Source: JAICLL01 sp035252155
GTDB taxonomy: Bacteria > Planctomycetota > Planctomycetia > Pirellulales > JAICIG01
DNA length: 7,367 nt
Direction of reading: 5' to 3'
NCBI GenBank assembly: GCA_035252155.1
Contig: DATFDL010000722.1
Coordinates: 1-7,367, forward strand
In this document: positions 5,935 to 7,367 of the stretch, piece by piece
How the letters are laid out: every line of letters starts with the position of its first letter
Position numbering within the stretch: the stretch's first letter is position 1
The notes under the pieces: model-generated
The model's database searches: none
What the model saw: only the letters and a program-made list of their open reading frames with translations
Told to the model about the DNA's origin: nothing
Position numbers and translations under genes: made by a program

Positions 5935-6359
5935 TGGCAAAGCAAATGGTGGCGCAAGTCAAATTTCAGGTTCCGGGCGGACAAGCCACGCCCGCTCCGC
6001 CGGTGGGCACGGCCCTGGGCCGGTTTGGCGTTAACCTGGGGCAGTTTGTGCAGCAATTCAACGAGCGGACGCGCGAGGCGGGCGGCATGCCCATCCCCGT
6101 GGTGGTCAGCGTCTACAACGACCGCAGCTTCGACTTTGTGACCAAAAGTCCCCCGGCCGCGGCGCTGTTGAAGCAGGCGGCGGGCATTGCCAAGGGGTCG
6201 GGCGTGCCCAACAAAGAGAAGGTCGGCAAGGTCTCGGTGGCACAGATCGACGACATCGTGAAGACCAAGCTTGCCGATCTGAACGCCCGCGATGCGGCCC
6301 ACGCCCGGCGCATGATCGAGGGCACGGCCCGCAGCATGGGGATAACCGTCGAGGGGTGA
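5934..6359 (+). CDS. rplK: Large ribosomal subunit protein L11 (uL11)
   Basis: L11 binds the GTPase-associated region of 23S rRNA at the stalk base, where EF-Tu and EF-G act. The product is 141 residues, the usual length. The N-terminal domain has PAPPVGTALG (20-29) and PIPVVVSVYNDRSFDFVTKS (53-72). The C-terminal rRNA-binding domain has GSGVPNKEKVGKV (88-100) and RMIEGTARSMGI (126-137). The two prolines linked in the family to thiostrepton binding (PP, 22-23) are present; the third proline of the usual PPVGPALG is Thr. The ATG at 5934 shares its A with the nusG stop TAA, and GAGGG (5923-5927) lies 6 nt upstream. An in-frame upstream TTG at 5913 would add seven residues lacking family similarity, so I reject it. 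Confidence 0.97.
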   Translation: MAKQMVAQVKFQVPGGQATPAPPVGTALGRFGVNLGQFVQQFNERTREAGGMPIPVVVSVYNDRSFDFVTKSPPAAALLKQAAGIAKGSGVPNKEKVGKVSVAQIDDIVKTKLADLNARDAAHARRMIEGTARSMGITVEG

Positions 6360-6365
6360 AGAAAC

Positions 6366-6475
6366 CATCGTAGAACAATCATCGTAGAACGGAATTCATT
6401 CCGTTCGTTACGCGTCAGACAAGAAACGGAATGAATTCCGTTCTACAAGAAACGGAATGAATTCCGTTCCACAAG
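6366..6475. repeat. Three palindromic REP-like units between rplK and rplA
   Basis: Each unit has arms AACGGAAT and ATTCCGTT around a two-base centre. Unit 1 is at 6388-6405 (centre TC), unit 2 at 6425-6442 and unit 3 at 6451-6468 (centre GA). Units 2 and 3 are a 26-bp direct repeat that includes ACAAG before each unit, with a third ACAAG at 6471-6475. Unit 1 is inverted: 6384-6405 is the exact reverse complement of 6425-6446, a 22-bp inverted repeat with a 19-nt spacer. Before it, the 11-mer CATCGTAGAAC occurs twice (6366-6376 and 6380-6390). The element fills almost all of the rplK-rplA gap and reaches the weak ribosome-binding site of rplA. Confidence 0.92.
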
Positions 6476-6487
6476 AGTTAAGATCAA

Positions 6488-7168
6488 ATGGCAAAACAAT
6501 CCAAACGATTTCAGGCGCTGATCGCTAAGCATCCCTCGGGGGAGGCGGTTTCGCTCGACCAGGCGGTCAAGCTGCTCAAGCAGTTCAACACCACCAAGTT
6601 CGACCAGTCGGTCGAGATCGCGATGCGGCTGGGGGTCGATGCCAAACAGGCCGACCAGTTGGTCCGTGGCTCGCTGGTGTTGCCGCACGGCATCGGCAAA
6701 TCGCTGCGGGTGATCGTGTTTGCGAAGGGCGACCTGGCCGAGCAGGCCAAGGCGGCCGGAGCCGACGAAGTGGGCGCCGACGACATGGCGAAGAAGATCA
6801 AAGACGGCTGGATCGAGTTCGACGTCTGTATCGCCGCCCCCGACATGATGGGGTTGGTCGGTCCGCTGGGAAAAGTGCTTGGTCCACGCGGGCTGATGCC
6901 TTCGCCCCGCGCCGGCACGGTCACGCCCGAAGTGGCCAAGACGGTCAAGGAATATAAGGCCGGCAAGGTGGAGTTTCGCAACGATGCGGGCGGCGTGGTG
7001 CACGCCGTGGTCGGCAAGCTGAGTTTCGACGCCGCGAAGCTGACCGAAAACATCCAAGCGTTCATTAATCACATCCACGGCATCAAGCCGGCGGCCGTGA
7101 AGGGGCATTTTGTACGGGGAATTTCCATTAGCGCCACCATGAGTCCGGGAATTCGTATCGCAGCCTAA
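6488..7168 (+). CDS. rplA: Large ribosomal subunit protein L1 (uL1)
   Basis: L1 forms the mobile L1 stalk that binds deacylated tRNA at the E site, and in many bacteria it represses its own operon by binding mRNA. The product is 226 residues (E. coli about 234). Visible family segments are KFDQSVEIAMRLGVDAKQAD (37-56), LVLPHGIGKSLRVIVFAKG (63-81), the signature LGKVLGPRGLMPSPRAGTVT (127-146), KAGKVEFRNDAGGVVHAVVG (157-176) and the C-terminal KGHFVRGISISATMSPGIRI (205-224). The start ATG at 6488 has only a weak AAGAG (6473-6477) upstream, partly inside the palindromic repeat element. It is separated from rplK by 128 nt, a wide gap for a pair that is usually tightly spaced. Confidence 0.97.
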   Translation: MAKQSKRFQALIAKHPSGEAVSLDQAVKLLKQFNTTKFDQSVEIAMRLGVDAKQADQLVRGSLVLPHGIGKSLRVIVFAKGDLAEQAKAAGADEVGADDMAKKIKDGWIEFDVCIAAPDMMGLVGPLGKVLGPRGLMPSPRAGTVTPEVAKTVKEYKAGKVEFRNDAGGVVHAVVGKLSFDAAKLTENIQAFINHIHGIKPAAVKGHFVRGISISATMSPGIRIAA

Positions 7169-7207
7169 AACAGAGTGGTCAGTGGGAACTGGTTCGTGAC
7201 TCGGCGT

Positions 7208-7238
7208 CCTGAACCCTGAACCCTGAACCCTGAACCCT
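7208..7238 (-). repeat. CCCTGAA heptad array C in the rplA-rplJ gap
   Basis: The + strand carries one partial and three complete CCCTGAA heptads plus a final CCCT. Four CCC runs (7214-7216, 7221-7223, 7228-7230, 7235-7237) are each separated by TGAA. It is the same heptad as arrays A and B. It ends 4 nt before the rplJ ATG and so occupies the place of a ribosome-binding site. The preceding 7169-7207 (GTGGTCAGTGGGAACTGG and following bases) holds no gene and may be a decayed copy of another short repeat. Confidence 0.9.
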
Positions 7239-7242
7239 ATCC

Positions 7243-7367
7243 ATGAGTAAATTCGTCAAAAACCTGATCAGCGACGACCTTCGCAAGCGGTTGGAGGGCG
7301 TCGAGAGCGCGCTGTTGGTCAGCGTGGCCGGCCTCGACGCCAACAAAAACTTTCGGCTGCGAAAGAC
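7243..7367 (+). CDS. rplJ: Large ribosomal subunit protein L10 (uL10), N-terminal part, cut by window end
   Basis: L10 anchors the L7/L12 dimers to the ribosomal stalk and, in many bacteria, represses its own operon. Only 41 codons are visible. The protein begins MSKFVKNLISDDLRKRL and continues EGVESALLVSVAGLDANK, a pattern fitting planctomycete-type L10 N-termini as I recall them. The position after rplA is the standard rplK-rplA-rplJ order. The ATG at 7243 is chosen because it begins this text and no other start is near. There is no purine-rich Shine-Dalgarno sequence: the 35 nt upstream are the CCCTGAA array. Only 74 nt separate it from rplA, leaving little space for a standard L10 leader structure. 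Confidence 0.85.
   Translation, partial: MSKFVKNLISDDLRKRLEGVESALLVSVAGLDANKNFRLRK

Noticed and set aside
5083..5940. 285-codon minus-strand frame opposite nusG
   Set aside because: It lies fully opposite nusG, whose NGN and KOW motifs are unmistakable.
6384..6475. CRISPR array
   Set aside because: Only three short palindromic units, one inverted, with 8- and 19-nt gaps and no spacer-like unique sequences or cas genes.

Overview
The window looks like chromosomal DNA from a GC-rich bacterium, most likely a planctomycete (Pirellulales-like). That placement is an inference. It rests on the wording of the EF-Tu, L11 and L10 proteins, an EF-Tu switch I that departs from the usual RGITI, a NusG with a long acidic N-terminal extension, and GGGTTCA/CCCTGAA heptad arrays between housekeeping genes. 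No database search was possible.

Left part (1-2212): the C-terminal 736 residues of a large signalling protein. It has a PAS-like domain, an NEEL-rich coiled coil, a second PAS, histidine kinase core and receiver domain. This architecture usually follows CheB/CheR methylesterase/methyltransferase domains, which would lie upstream of the window. Positions 2213-2436 are non-coding and end in a plausible sigma-70-type promoter.

Central and right part (2437-7367): a translation and transcription superoperon in the order tRNA-Thr(TGT), tRNA-Tyr(GTA), tRNA-Gly(TCC), tRNA-Thr(GGT), tuf, tRNA-Trp(CCA), secE, nusG, rplK, rplA, rplJ (cut by the window end). The order thrU-tyrU-glyT-thrT-tufB-secE-nusG-rplK-rplA-rplJ is the one known from E. 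coli, with a tRNA-Trp gene added between tuf and secE. All these genes are on the + strand, and secE/nusG/rplK are nearly or actually overlapping. The locus supplies EF-Tu and several of the tRNAs it carries, the SecE subunit of the translocon, the elongation factor NusG, and the L11/L1/L10 proteins of the ribosomal stalk regions.

The unusual part is what has entered the gaps of this conserved operon. (1) A pair of inverted heptad arrays sits between tRNA-Tyr and tRNA-Gly, with four regularly spaced GGG runs starting 3 nt after the tRNA-Tyr gene. (2) Three palindromic units, which can form a 22-bp stem, separate rplK from rplA. (3) A further C-rich heptad array fills the place where the ribosome-binding site of rplJ would be. 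(4) A strong 15-bp hairpin lies between tRNA-Trp and secE. I see no mobile-element genes, CRISPR array, toxin or defence system. The interest lies in these intergenic elements, in the sequence variants of EF-Tu and NusG, and in one tRNA T-loop variant.
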